From Aphis gossypii (Eukaryota > Arthropoda > Insecta > Hemiptera > Aphididae): a DNA stretch of 64,000 bases. Below are positions 21,660 to 32,627 of this stretch, in pieces. Made by a program: the position numbers and the translations under genes. Below the pieces are notes generated by a model that saw nothing but the letters and a program-made list of their open reading frames with translations, did not search any database and was not told where the DNA came from. How positions within the stretch are numbered: position 1 is the first letter of the stretch; every line of letters begins with the position of its first letter. Location of the stretch: positions 1-64,000 of the forward strand of contig NW_026083179.1 in the NCBI RefSeq assembly GCF_020184175.1. Reading direction: 5' to 3'.

Positions 21660-21930
21660 AAAAAAAAGTGCCGGTAAAAAGTCCCACACTAGGAAAAAAA
21701 AGTCCCGATAAATATATAAATACGTAAAAAGTCATATAATATGATAAAAAATGTTAATTACTTACTTAAATCACATATTAAAAATTAAAATATAGTTTAA
21801 TTTAATTTAATACAAAGTCCCGATAAAAATGATGAAAATATATCAAAATTAAGTATAAATAATAAATATGGTAAAATGTATTGAAAAATACATTAAAGTC
21901 ACATAAAAAGTCATATAATAAAATAATAAA
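21660..21930. repeat. Degenerate AAAAAGTC-type repeats
   Basis: Repeated words AAAAAGTCCC, AAAGTCCCGATAAA, AAAAAGTCATATAATA and AAAGTCACATAAAAAGTC suggest a decaying tandem or subterminal repeat. The surrounding 21256-22073 is otherwise featureless and AT-rich. Confidence 0.35.
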
Positions 21931-22073
21931 ATGTAATACAGTAATAAATAGTCAATAATAAATACATTTAAGGTACCTACTACCTATATAATTATAATAA
22001 TAATGCTATAAAATGTAATATTATAATTAGGTACACCTCTTCCTTATATTTAGCTTACGGCTGTTAAGAAATC

Positions 22074-24138
22074 GGGCGTCGCCCGAGTGCGTCCCAAAAT
22101 GACAATTTTTTAATGTTCCTAGTGCGTCCAAAATAAGGTATCATCCGAGTGCGTCCCAAGAAAAAAAGGTCATATTTTTTACATAGCCCGAATGCGTCCC
22201 AGTTCATTTAGAGTTACCCAGGGTGCACCACGAGGAGGTGAACTGGCTTACACCCCAAAAATATTTGGTTATTTGATTATTTAATTATTATATTATATTT
22301 ATTAAGAAAAATTAAAAGTTTATTATTATAAAAAATGTATTAAATTATTTAGGTTTACATACAATTTTGAAATGCTGGGTTTATATTTAAACTATTTTTT
22401 TGGTTGACTTTTCAATGCCATGATTTTCACATAATCATATCTAGAGATTTGTTTAGTTTTGTATTTTAGTATATTTTCTTCGATGAATTTAATATTTTTT
22501 TCATTGACTGATCTAATTTTTTTAGGTATATGATTAGAAGTTTGTATCAAAATTTTTGTGTCTATTTGAATTTTTTTTAATATTTCTAAGAAGGAATATA
22601 TGTCCGGATGAGGTGTGTAAAAGCATGAATTAAATTTAGAATGGAAGCTTTCACACGCATTTGTTGTTCGTTCACTGCTACTGCTCATTTCTGCCCATGT
22701 GTGAGGAGGGAAGTCTGACTGTGTATCAATATAGTTTTCTACGAGATAATCCATAAACTGATTTAGTTTTTCATCATTAGGCTTGATAGACATAAAATCG
22801 ACAGTAAAACTTATTTCAACATCGTCTTCATTCAGCATGGGTAATCCAAATATATTCTTTAAAAACTGTCCTATTTCTGATAAATCATCACAATAATGAG
22901 TACTTAAACCAAGATTCTGTACTTTTCGCCACCACGCCTGTCCCAGATGAAACCGACAACCTTTTGTAATGATATCTGGCCAAACATTTTTTGCACCCAT
23001 ATGAATAGATTTTTCAAAATCTGCGTACATAATTTCGGGGTTAAGACATAAATTTAATTTTGTACATTCATTTTTTAACTACAAAAAACATGAAGAATAC
23101 GATTCTGTTTGTTTGTTATTCAATAAAAAAAATACTAATGGTATGTAATAACCATTATTTAAACCATGAATGGTAAAAAGTTGTAAAAAAAATTTTGGAC
23201 AGTACTTAAATGTACCATCTACATATATTGTTTTTACGGTACATAAAGTAGCTAAATTTTTTTTACATGAAAACATAACCAAGTTTTTATTACTGTCATT
23301 CACCAGAAGAAATGTTTCATTATCAAATGTTTTAATATCTAATGAATTTAATGAACTGTGTACGTCTTGAATATTAGTTGGTTTCTTGGGTAGTATTGAA
23401 CGGCGAGCAGCATAAATCCCTTTTCGAATACAAGATATGTCAGACGTCGTTAAAGAATCCGTTTTTTTATTTTTTAGTTCCAAATGAATTAATTTAAGTG
23501 GACGTTCACAAAGTTCTTCTTGAGCTTTTCGTTTTACAGAGTTCCTTATTACTTGTCTCATCATTTTTCCTTCAGATTCTAAATCATGATTATGGTTTAA
23601 ATTACTATCAATAATTGTATTCTCACTCATATCTGTTTTCACGTAAGCTGTACACGTTTTTTTTACACAGCACCATCGTTTTACATCGCCATTCAACATT
23701 TTATGAAATCTCATTTTATATCCATCAATAATTTTAAGTTTCTTACCGTGTTGACTGATCATATTCGACGGCAACGACATCGACATCTTTCAAGTATATT
23801 ATAGTACGTAATATTATTTAATAAAATAAATTAATGTAAAATGTTAATTATTTAATTAAAACTGTTAGCTGCTTACACATCACTACACACGCTGCACGTG
23901 GTTGTCAAAGACTAGTTACGAATAGTAGGTTTTTACGTATTGACTATAGTGTAAATGTAAACTAACACAGTGTAATATTATAAGTTATCAATGCATTTTA
24001 TCCATAAAGATATATTGTTAGCAATAATATCGCGGACGCACATGGGATATACCAATATTATGTGTGATATTATCGCGGACGCAGTTAGGCTATTAAAAAG
24101 GTACAATATGATAAACGGGACGCACTCGGGAATCGCCC
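22074..24138 (-). mobile_element. MULE (Mutator-like) DNA transposon
   Basis: A FLYWCH/MULE transposase gene is bracketed by inverted ends: GGGCGTCGCCCGAGTGCGTC at 22074 and, reversed, GGGCGATTCCCGAGTGCGTC ending at 24138. GAGTGCGTCCCA-type motifs repeat inside the left end (22090-22205), and GCGGACGCA repeats inside the right end (24030-24090). Size 2,065 bp. A 9-bp duplication could not be confirmed. Confidence 0.75.
22392..23786 (-). pseudogene. MULE transposase with FLYWCH zinc finger, one internal stop
   Basis: 465 codons in a single frame from MSMSLPSNMISQHGKK, broken only by TAG at 23079-23081. The N-terminus has a FLYWCH-type finger (IDGYKMRFHK, then WCCVKKTC, then NLNHNHDLE). The catalytic core shows all three acidic motifs: IYVDGTFKYCPK, then MYADFEKSIHMG just after the stop, then ERTTNACESFHS. 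GCRFHLGQAWWRK is the conserved C/H motif between them. This enzyme class cuts at the terminal repeats of its element. Read-through or a single-base polymorphism would give a complete protein, so it may be recently inactivated. It sits centrally in the 22074-24138 element. Confidence 0.85.
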
Positions 24139-24618
24139 TATTAAATAACGAAAGGTAAAAGAGAAAATTCATAATAATAGAAATAATAATCAGAGGTCGT
24201 TAATGTTTCAATAGTCATTAAAGGTTAATTAAAAGTGAAACACTCACTTTTCATAATAACATTTTCAAGAGTTTTAAGCAGTGTTAAACATTATATCGAT
24301 GAATAATATAATATTCATTTATTAATTAAATATATTTTTCTCTTAGGCATATATATCTTTATATTCTCGTATATTATAAACTCCGTAGATGAAAGGAGGA
24401 GCTTGAAGAACAGTATGATTCTTTTGAATGAAATCAGGTCTCTATATTACTAAACATCTACCACATTCACATAGCTATAAAACATATGATAAATATTTAT
24501 TTTCCGTATGTTGGAATGGAAAGTGATGTCCTACACATAATAAATTGTCTTTTCCTAATGATTTTTAGTTAAATGGGGAAAAGTATATAATTAAAAACAA
24601 TAAGGTGCTATAGAAATG
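24139..24618. other. AT-rich intergenic sequence
   Basis: No gene or repeat recognised between the MULE end and the G-rich tandem repeat. Confidence 0.3.
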
Positions 24619-24639
24619 TTAAGTACTGTCATCTGTCGG

Positions 24640-24880
24640 GATAGAGTGGATAGGAATGGATGGGAGGTGAGGGACATGGTCGGGCAGGTATGCGATAGGC
24701 ATGGAGGGGAAGGCTATGAACGGGCACGGCATGGAGGGTAGGGGCATGGTCGGGCACGGCATGGAGGGGCAAGGCCGGGCATGGCATGGAGGGGAGGGGG
24801 CACGGCACCGATAGGAATGACGGAGCATGGCACGCGCACGATAGGGAGGGCGGGGTGCCTGGATCGCCTGGATTTGCGGG
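24640..24880. repeat. G-rich tandem repeat (GGCATGGAGGGG-like)
   Basis: About 240 bp of imperfect units built on GGCATGGAGGGG/GGGCACGGCATGG, in sharp contrast to the AT-rich flanks. Open frames on the minus strand here are low-complexity artefacts. It directly precedes a fragment resembling the piggyBac-domain/capsid junction, as the GC-rich block does in the arms of the 10.56-kb element. Confidence 0.65.
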
Positions 24881-24918
24881 GGACCCAGAACCGACCAAAA
24901 CATACTACTGATATTAGT

Positions 24919-25648
24919 TAATTCTAGATTAGAACTAATATTAACTCGAAGTCATAACGATTTAAACGCTCTAAAAGTAATTACTAGTGGAAGTACAAAT
25001 TCTGGAAAAGTTGTTTTGAAAAAAATAGTTTGGAAGGTTCCACATATTACTGTTGATGATGAAGAAAGGTTAAAATTATTAAAACTTATTGAAAAAGAAA
25101 AAAGTTTGTTTATTCCGTTCAGATCTTTTGAAAATTTTGAATATCCTGAACTCGGAACCACAAAAAAAGTTGTATGGAACCTAAAAACTGCTTCAAAATT
25201 AGAAAAACCTCGATTCATTATAATCGGATTACAAAAGGGACGTAAAAATTCGTTAGAAAAAGATTGTGGTGTATTCGATCATTGTAATATAACTAATGTA
25301 AAAGTATTTTTAAACTCAATAGCATATCCTTATGATAATTTAAATTTGGATTTTGCTAAAAATAATTTTACCTTATTATATGATATGTATACATCGTTTC
25401 AAGAATCGTACTATGAAAAAAGTATTCGGAACCCGATATTAAGCCCATCTATATTTCTAACGCAAGCTCCAATTATTGTTATCGATACGTCAAAACAGAA
25501 TGATTCAGCTACAGCTTCATCAGTAGATGTTCAATTAGAAATTGAAGCATCAGAATCTCTTTCAGGTGTAACTGCTTATTGTTTATTAATTCATGATAGC
25601 ATTGTAGAATATGTACCTTTTACTAGGGAAGTAAGAAAACTAGTTTAA
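24919..25648 (+). pseudogene. Second hexon-like capsid gene fragment (C-terminal half)
   Basis: Open frame reading RLELILTRSHNDLNALK, then VWKVPHITVDDEERLKLLK, KPRFIIIGLQKGRK, FDHCNITNVKVFLNS, then VIDTSKQNDSATAS and CLLIHDSIVEYVPFT, ending TAA. It aligns along its length with the C-terminal half of the capsid gene at 10478-11727, but the sequences are clearly diverged, so this is a different family member. The N-terminal half is missing: homology starts at ~24919, just after G-rich repeat and a CCAGAACC..ACCAAA segment. This ~240-codon stretch has no internal stop, unlike the other copy. Confidence 0.65.
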
Positions 25649-25759
25649 TCAATTTAAAATTAATTTAGAATAATGAGACAATACATATAAATATATTTTT
25701 TTTATTTTGAACCAAAACGTATTATTTTTTATTTTTAAAAAAAAAACATGACTAAAAAA

Positions 25760-26225
25760 TATAATTATGAAGTGTGTATATACACTGCTTAAACTTTATG
25801 TGTAACATAGAAAAAAATTTATTGGTTGTAGCGGAATACTCCGTCTGTGTTACACGGGAAATAAATAGTGTATACACTGTTAAACTTTATGTGTAACAGG
25901 GGAAAAAATAATTGGTTTTAAATTTTTTTAAATCAGTGTTTTTTACTAGTACAGCGGAGAAAAAAAAGTTTGAGGGGGAAAATCCCCCTTAAAATTTTAC
26001 AATCTCCGCAGTCAAAAGTGCGCAGAACATACATTATGGTTTTTGAAAATCAGTGTTTTTTTACTGGTACAGCGGAGAAAAAAAAGTTTGAGGGGGAAAA
26101 TCCACCTAAAAATTTTAAAATCACCGCAGTCTGGTAGAGCGGAGAAAAAAAAAGTTTGAGGGGAAAAATCCCCCTTAAAAATTTGCAATCTCCGCAGTCA
26201 AAAGTGCGCAGAACATACAAATGTA
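25760..26225. repeat. Tandem hairpin repeats (GCGGAGA...TCTCCGC)
   Basis: Three units (starting near 25953, 26056 and 26138) each run GCGGAGAAAAAAAAGTTTGAG, then GGGGGAAAATCCCCC, then a TCTCCGC/TCACCGC close, so each can fold into a nested stem. Units 1 and 3 are followed by AGTCAAAAGTGCGCAGAACA. The leader (25760-25920) has two copies of TTTATGTGTAACA. A related block is at 62100-62345. Confidence 0.7.
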
Positions 26226-26801
26226 TACTACTTACTTCTACCCAAGTTATCGTCAGTATACTGTGTGACCGTGTTTGCCGTATGATATATACAAATATTT
26301 AATTACAGTTTTAGTTTTTAAATAAAATAGAAAAAATGTATAAATTATAATTTATTTTTCAAAATTAATTTAATTTTCTTGTTGAATATAATTTAATATT
26401 GTATAAAAGTAGCATTATAATGTGCAATAACAACAACATAGTAAGTTGTTATTACTATTTGTTAAATCACACCACATATGGTGTGATATTATATTAGCAA
26501 GTAAGAGAGCTTATAAAATGGCGTGAGCCATGGGTTAATAGATCATTCGTATATAAGGCTGTGTATTAGTGTACTATGGACGGTATTTCTAGTATTGTCT
26601 AGGTGTACGTCATGTATGTCTCGTAAGCATAGAACTTACATTGTTAGAAGGCAATTTACTTTTCATACTTAGTTATGTGTTTTAGTTATAGTGAAATATT
26701 ACGTATTCTTATTATAACTAATTGTGTTGTATATTTAATCTTTTGTCGATCCATTTTATAATCCTCGTTCAACATTTCTAACTTGAGTTATTTTATTAAA
26801 C
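26226..26801. other. AT-rich region upstream of ZMYM1-like hAT gene
   Basis: Likely contains the 5' UTR and lost left end of the hAT element. A perfect left terminal repeat (CATAGGCGCAA-type) was not found. Confidence 0.35.
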
Positions 26802-28186
26802 ATGAAACATTTAGAACAGCAAAGTGAGCAAGATGTGAATGACAGTTTCACCGAGTCAATCCAGGAAACTGTTTCATTTCCAAATGATTTAGGAGATTTG
26901 AATACCGGTCCTAAGCAGCCTATATTACAAGTCAATACATCGATAAAAATACAATAAAAATTAATACAAAAAACATACCCAATGAGCGAATACCGTTATT
27001 AGCATTTATTTATTATTTAGGAATATCTATTATCAAGATTTGGATATATAAACAGATCGTTTTCAAGTAAATATTATTCAGAATTTGATGGCTAAAATAT
27101 AGCATTAATAAGGACCTAGCATTTTGTTTCTGTTGTCGACATTTTGGTTTGGGAAATAATTGTTAAGACACTTTCACAGATAAAGGATTTCAAAATTGGA
27201 GAAAAGTATTATATTTTATGTACCTATTATAGTTTTATTATACTTAATTTAAATGTTCTTCAATAATTATTACCAACTGGTTATTGCTTATTATTAGAGA
27301 TAGAAATATATAGATAATATCAATGTAAATAAATTTATTTTATTTAAAATTTTAATTATTAGACAAATGAAAAATTGAAATTACACTACCCGGAAATATC
27401 ATATTACAAGCAAATCAAAATGTGAAAGTTTTAAAAGCTCAAAATTACAAGGATCAGTTGTAAGTCAGTTATCGGATGGTTATACAATACAAATTCAAGA
27501 AAACCGTTATTACTTTACGCAACTTATAAAAATTTTATTATAATTGAGCGGACAAGGTATGGCTTTTAGAGGTCACTCGAAAGAAGAAAATTCCTTGAAT
27601 CCAAGGTATGTAATAACTTTTATTAAAATAAAAAAACATTTATAATATTTAAATATTAAAGGTAACTTTAAAGAAGCATGCAAATTACTTGCAAAATTTG
27701 ATCAAAAATTTTTAAATAAATATGATAGTAGTACAAACTATTTTAGTTCGCTTATACAAAATCAATTTTAATCAATTTTAAGTATTTGTGCTGAAAATGT
27801 CAGACAAAACATTATTTTGGATGTACAAACAAATGGATTTTTTGGATTAATGTGTGACGAAGCTAGGTAGTTTTAAATTTCAAGTACCCTGTATAAAAAA
27901 AAAAAAACCCCATAATGATTACCTACTTATTCATAATTCAATAACAATCAACTAACCCACACAATTTTTTTTATATTTATTTAAGGAGTTTTAAAGGCCA
28001 ACAGCTGTCTATATGTGAGAGATACACTGTAGGACTAGAAATTCGTGAAAGGTTCTTGGGAGTTTTGGAAGTCTCTAGAGGGCATGATACTGATTTTCTG
28101 ACTACTGAAATTTTTACAAAAATCTGAATTAAGTCACTTAAATATAATTGCTCAATCGCATGATGGCGCGGCTGTAATGTCAGGTC
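26802..28186 (+). pseudogene. ZMYM1-like hAT transposase gene, 5' part
   Basis: Starts MKHLEQQSEQDVNDS with GPKQPILQV, as in the better copy at 55957. Later pieces are GMAFRGHSKEEN (~27555), NFKEACKLLAKF (~27664), SICAENVRQNI with GFFGLMCDEAR (~27785-27870) and SFKGQQLSICERYTVGLE (~27986). Many exons are missing or broken by stops and frameshifts. The reading reaches AQSHDGAAVMSG at 28186, where a MULE is inserted; the gene resumes at 30817. This family combines a TTF/ZMYM-type N-terminus with a DUF4371-like and hAT dimerisation C-terminus. Confidence 0.7.
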
Positions 28187-30816
28187 CGGTGTTTCCGAAT
28201 TGCGTGCGAAAATCATTATCTAGGTTGAGTTGAGTGCGTAGTTTTTTCGCGACTGAGCCGAGTTGCGTGCGCAGTATTTTCGCGACTGAGCCGAATTGCG
28301 TGCGCCCCCCCCCCACGCCATTTTATATTTATATCAATTTTGTAAATTTTTAAAACTACTTAATTCAAATTGTTTAAAAAATAAATTAATAAATTTTAAA
28401 TTTTAATACTTACGTGTGGTATAGGCTTCTTTTGGATTTCCTTTTTTTTTGCTCTATTTAGAAAAATATAAAATTCTAACCATAAATTACTATGTGTACC
28501 TACCCTATGCATAGAAAGAATATTATAGTTGCTACAGAAGTACCTACATGAGTAACATACTGAAATAAAATAAGTAACCATTTATTTTAAAAATCATGCT
28601 TATTACTTACTGAGTAATAAATTAATTATATACTAATATACAACTAAATTTTATTTTTTAGAGCTTATGGTGGAGAGGGGATCAAAAATACAGTATTAAT
28701 TCAATAAATAACAGTAAAAAATTAAGTTAAGATCGACAATTAAATTCTTAAGTTCAAAAATCACAATAATGATAATAAAAAAAAAAACAGTTTTAAAAAT
28801 TTATCAAAAATTGTTACCTAATGCAATGCCAAAAATAAACAAGTCAAAAATATTGAATTCAATTAAAAAAAAAAAAAACAATAAAATTAAATAAAAATTA
28901 AACATTTCTATAAACTCTAAACAGTTCAAACGGGTTATAATTTTATCTTCATACAATTAAAACGTCAAATTAAAAAATCACAATAAAAAAAATAGTTCGA
29001 AAATTGTTAATGCAATGCCAAAAATAGACAGGTCAAAAATATAGAATTCAATAAAAAAAAAAAAATTAAACTGGTAAGTTTTTATAAGCTAATTTTTCTA
29101 TTAACTCCAAACGGGTTATAATTTTATCTTCATACTGTCGCATAATTTCTCTAATATAATCTTTTTCCACAGCTTTACGCCGTATTTGCGTCTGATTGGA
29201 GCTACGCATTTTGATATAAACGTCAGTTTGTACATTTTTCAAAACTTCTAAAAATTGGAAAATGGTTGGATATGAAGAGTAGAACATACTATTAAGTTTC
29301 GAATGAAACGATTCACATGCATTAGTAGTACGCATTAAACTGTTAGAAAACTCGGCCCATATTGACGGTGGAAATTTACAGCTTTCTAAAATGTAATTTT
29401 TTTCAAAAAAGTTACAAAAATCATGTAATTGTTGGTTATTTGGTTTTATATCCATGAGATCCTCAGAAAAACATTGATGAACTTCTTCAGGTTTTAAAAA
29501 AGATAATCCAAAAAATAATTTTAAATATTTTCCTATTTCCGATTTCTTTTTAAAATGTTTGCTTAGGCCAATTGATTGAATTTTTCTCCACATAGTTTGA
29601 CCTAAGTGGAAACGACAGCCTTTACGTAATACTTCAGGAAAAATCTCCGAAATAGCCAAGTGTATAGCTTGTTCAAAATCAGCGTAAATTATACGTGGTG
29701 TAAAAGTTAAATTCAGTTAGCACATTTTATTTATTAAATTGGAAAACGCATTCTTATATATTTCTGTAGTTTTTCGTGTTAATAAAAAAATACTAGTGGA
29801 GTATAATTTGAATTTTTAGCTCCATGAATAATGAATAATTGATAAAATGGTTTGGGGCAACTTTTAAAAGTACCATCAACATATAAAACGTCACATTCAG
29901 TTAAATATTTTAAATTTGTTTGTATTGAAAACGCTACAATATTTTTTTCTGAATTATTTATAAGCAGAAATATTTCATCACGATTTGTTTTAATATCACC
30001 TAAATTTGTGAAAGCCAAATGAAGGTCTTCTAAATTTTTAGGCAATTTAGGAATTATACTTGAACGTGCATAGTGAATATTCTTTCTTATGCGCATGGTG
30101 TCTGTAGTAGTTAAAGTATCAATATCTCCTTCACGTAATTCTCGATGTAAGATTTTAGACGGTTTTTCACATGGATCGTCTAGAGCTTTTCGTTTTAAAT
30201 TATTGCTTACTTTTTGTCGAGTTAAAATATTTACATTATCTTTTTCGTGGTCATGAATTAAAACACTAAAAAAAATATCACTATTTTCATTCAATTTAAA
30301 ATAAGCTTTACACATTCGTTTTGTACATGCCCATCTTTGAATATTATTATTTAAAAGTTTATTGAAATGAAATTTATAGCCATTAATTATTTTTTATTTT
30401 TTATTTTTTTCACTATACATGACACTAACTTCCATTTTTATCGTTTGTCGCTTAACCTTTCTGGATGCTAACTGATTTTCGAAAATCATAAATTACTCAA
30501 TATTCTAAAATCGTTATAATATACTTATCATATTATATCCATGTACTCATATCTAATCGCCATTTACTAATCTAGCCCCATTCGCTGAAGAAAACCCAAA
30601 ATACAGTAGGTACCTATATTGAATTTACTATATAGTTATATTTACATTAGTACTTTTATAGCATAATATGTAAAGGTCGACGACCTTTAAAACCGATTAA
30701 AAAACCGGTCGTCTACTCAAACTTTAACGCACGCAATTCGGATATGTCCCAAAAAATACTCGCACGCAACTCCACCCTGTCATATAAAAACTGCGCACGC
30801 AATTCGGATGCAGCCA
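28187..30816 (-). mobile_element. Second MULE DNA transposon, nested in a hAT gene
   Basis: Inverted ends share CCGAATTGCGTGCG. The left end has it at 28194 and again at 28290, with a variant in between; the right end has reversed copies at 30732, 30765 and 30793. TCAGGTC lies on both sides (28180-28186 and 30817-30823), giving a target duplication of at least 7 bp. Removing the element restores the hAT reading frame VMSGHLGGVQ. Size 2,630 bp. Confidence 0.75.
29066..30434 (-). pseudogene. FLYWCH-MULE transposase, several lesions
   Basis: Same family as the gene at 22392-23786. The N-terminus (30434 down) has an early stop, then a FLYWCH-like region (YKFHFNKLL, WACTKRMCKAYF, LIHDHEKD). Catalytic motifs are LYVDGTFKSCPK, then IYADFEQAIH (about 29680), GCRFHLGQTMWRK and MRTTNACESFHS. 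A frameshift near 29779 and a TAA near 29718 separate the two halves. More decayed than its relative, with the C-terminal half (29066-29659) continuous. Confidence 0.8.
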
Positions 30817-30823
30817 TCAGGTC

Positions 30824-32475
30824 ATTTAGGAGGTGTACAAGGAAAAATTAAGGAAAAATACCCTACAGTGGTTTTTACCCATTGTATGGCGCACCGATTG
30901 AACTTGGTTGTGGTTGACATGTGCAAATATATAACGGTATTCATTTTTTTTAATTTAGAAAAACAAATTTAATTTCAATTGTTTTTTATAATTTTATTTA
31001 TTTAGAATGCAAGGAGTTTATTTAATGCTTTGGAATCAATACACATATATTTTTCATTTCCTTCAAAAAATATTAAGCTGCAAGGCATACAAAATGAATT
31101 GGGGTTAAAAAATAGATCTATGACCCATTTATCTGACACACGTTGGGTTTGCAGATTTAAAAATTGTGATGTAGTTTTAAATAATTTTAAAGCAATTCTA
31201 CAAGTATTAAATGAAGAAATTGAAGCCAATTATGATAGGAATGTCAGTCAAGCTATTGGTTAAGTATAAAATATTGAATAAAAATAATACTTTTTGATGT
31301 ATAAACACTGAACAATGAATAATTCTTTATGACATATTATTGTTTTTATTTTTAGGTATTTATTCAACCATAACTAAAGGATTATTTGTCGTGCACTTGT
31401 TTATATTTCATGATGTATTAATTGTAATTAATGTACTAAGCAATACATTACAACAAAAAACTGCAACTCTAGGAAAAGCAGCCGGTATTATTAAAGCTGT
31501 GATTGAAACTTTTGAAAAAAAAGAAATGATGATTCATTTTTGGTATTATGGAGAAAAATAAAAGAGTTTGCTGAAAATCATAACATTTCTTTAGAAGTAC
31601 CTTTGAAAAGTATGTAGTTGATGAAATAATTAAGATTTGTAATTATTCCGATTGTTATTATAGGATTATACAGATTTTTACCATTTCTTTTGTATTTTTA
31701 AATTCTAAAAGAATAAGAAAAGAACCACATAGCTTGAAAGAATTTTGTCTAACTAATCAACATCTGCTGATAGTATAAATTTTGATGATTCTGTTGAAAA
31801 TTATTGGAATAAAGTATATTTTATCATACTTGATATTGTAATAATCAACTTAAAGAAACGTTTTTCTGACGAAAGTTTGTTATTGGCTTCTGCTATTCAC
31901 AACTTTTTCCTGATGGACTTTGATGAAAGTCAACCGTTTATTAACCATTTTAAAGTAAAATTAACTTCCTACTTAACAATATTGTATGTTTATAACATTA
32001 CATTACATAGTATACAATTTCAGGATTTATTTAATATTGAAGTTGCATCACTCAAGGCAGAAATTATGGTTGAAAAAAATTGTTTCAAACAGATAAATAA
32101 AGATTTTGATTTAATGCACTTCAAAAATATCATAGAAAAAATGTATATCCAAATATATATAAACTGTTACAAGTAATTCATTAACCCTTTTTTGCTACCT
32201 ACCTTATTTGATATTTCTAACATTAATTATAAAATACTAATGAAGACTATATAAATTTCAGGTGACACTTTCACTACCAAATAGTCCTGCCACATGTGAA
32301 CGATCATTTTCTGCTTTACGTATGATAAAGACATGGCTTAGAGTTACAATGGGACAGGAAAGACTAACAGATTTGTCAATATTATATAAAGAAAAAGATT
32401 TGACAAAATTAATAAATATTAATAAAGTTATAGATTCATTTGCAGAAAAAGATAGGCGAATAAATCTTATATAGG
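30824..32475 (+). pseudogene. ZMYM1-like hAT transposase gene, 3' part
   Basis: Resumes HLGGVQGKIKEKYP and HCMAHRLNLVVVDMCK, then an exon at 31006-31262 (NELGLKNRSMTHLSDTRWVC), 31356-31561 (GIYSTITKGLFVVH) and 31790-32030 pieces. The last exon (32262-32475) carries the hAT dimerisation motif: NSPATCERSFSALRMIKTWL, then GQERLTDLSIL. Frameshifts lie around 31560-31850. The element's right end appears to be GAAATTGCGCCTATG at 32603, matching the end of the intact relative at 59167. Confidence 0.7.
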
Positions 32476-32627
32476 TTAACTTAAAATTGTGTACTTATTA
32501 TATATTTTAATACTTATTATATTCATTTTTATACAAATTTTTCTAAATCCATTAAATAAAGAGCTTAAGCACTCCCAGTTTTTTTATTGAAATTGCGCCT
32601 ATGACTTTCTCGAAGGTTAGGTTAGGA

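Noticed and set aside
24619..24903. Minus-strand Pro/Cys-rich open frames
   Set aside because: Produced by the G-rich tandem repeat; low complexity in all frames.
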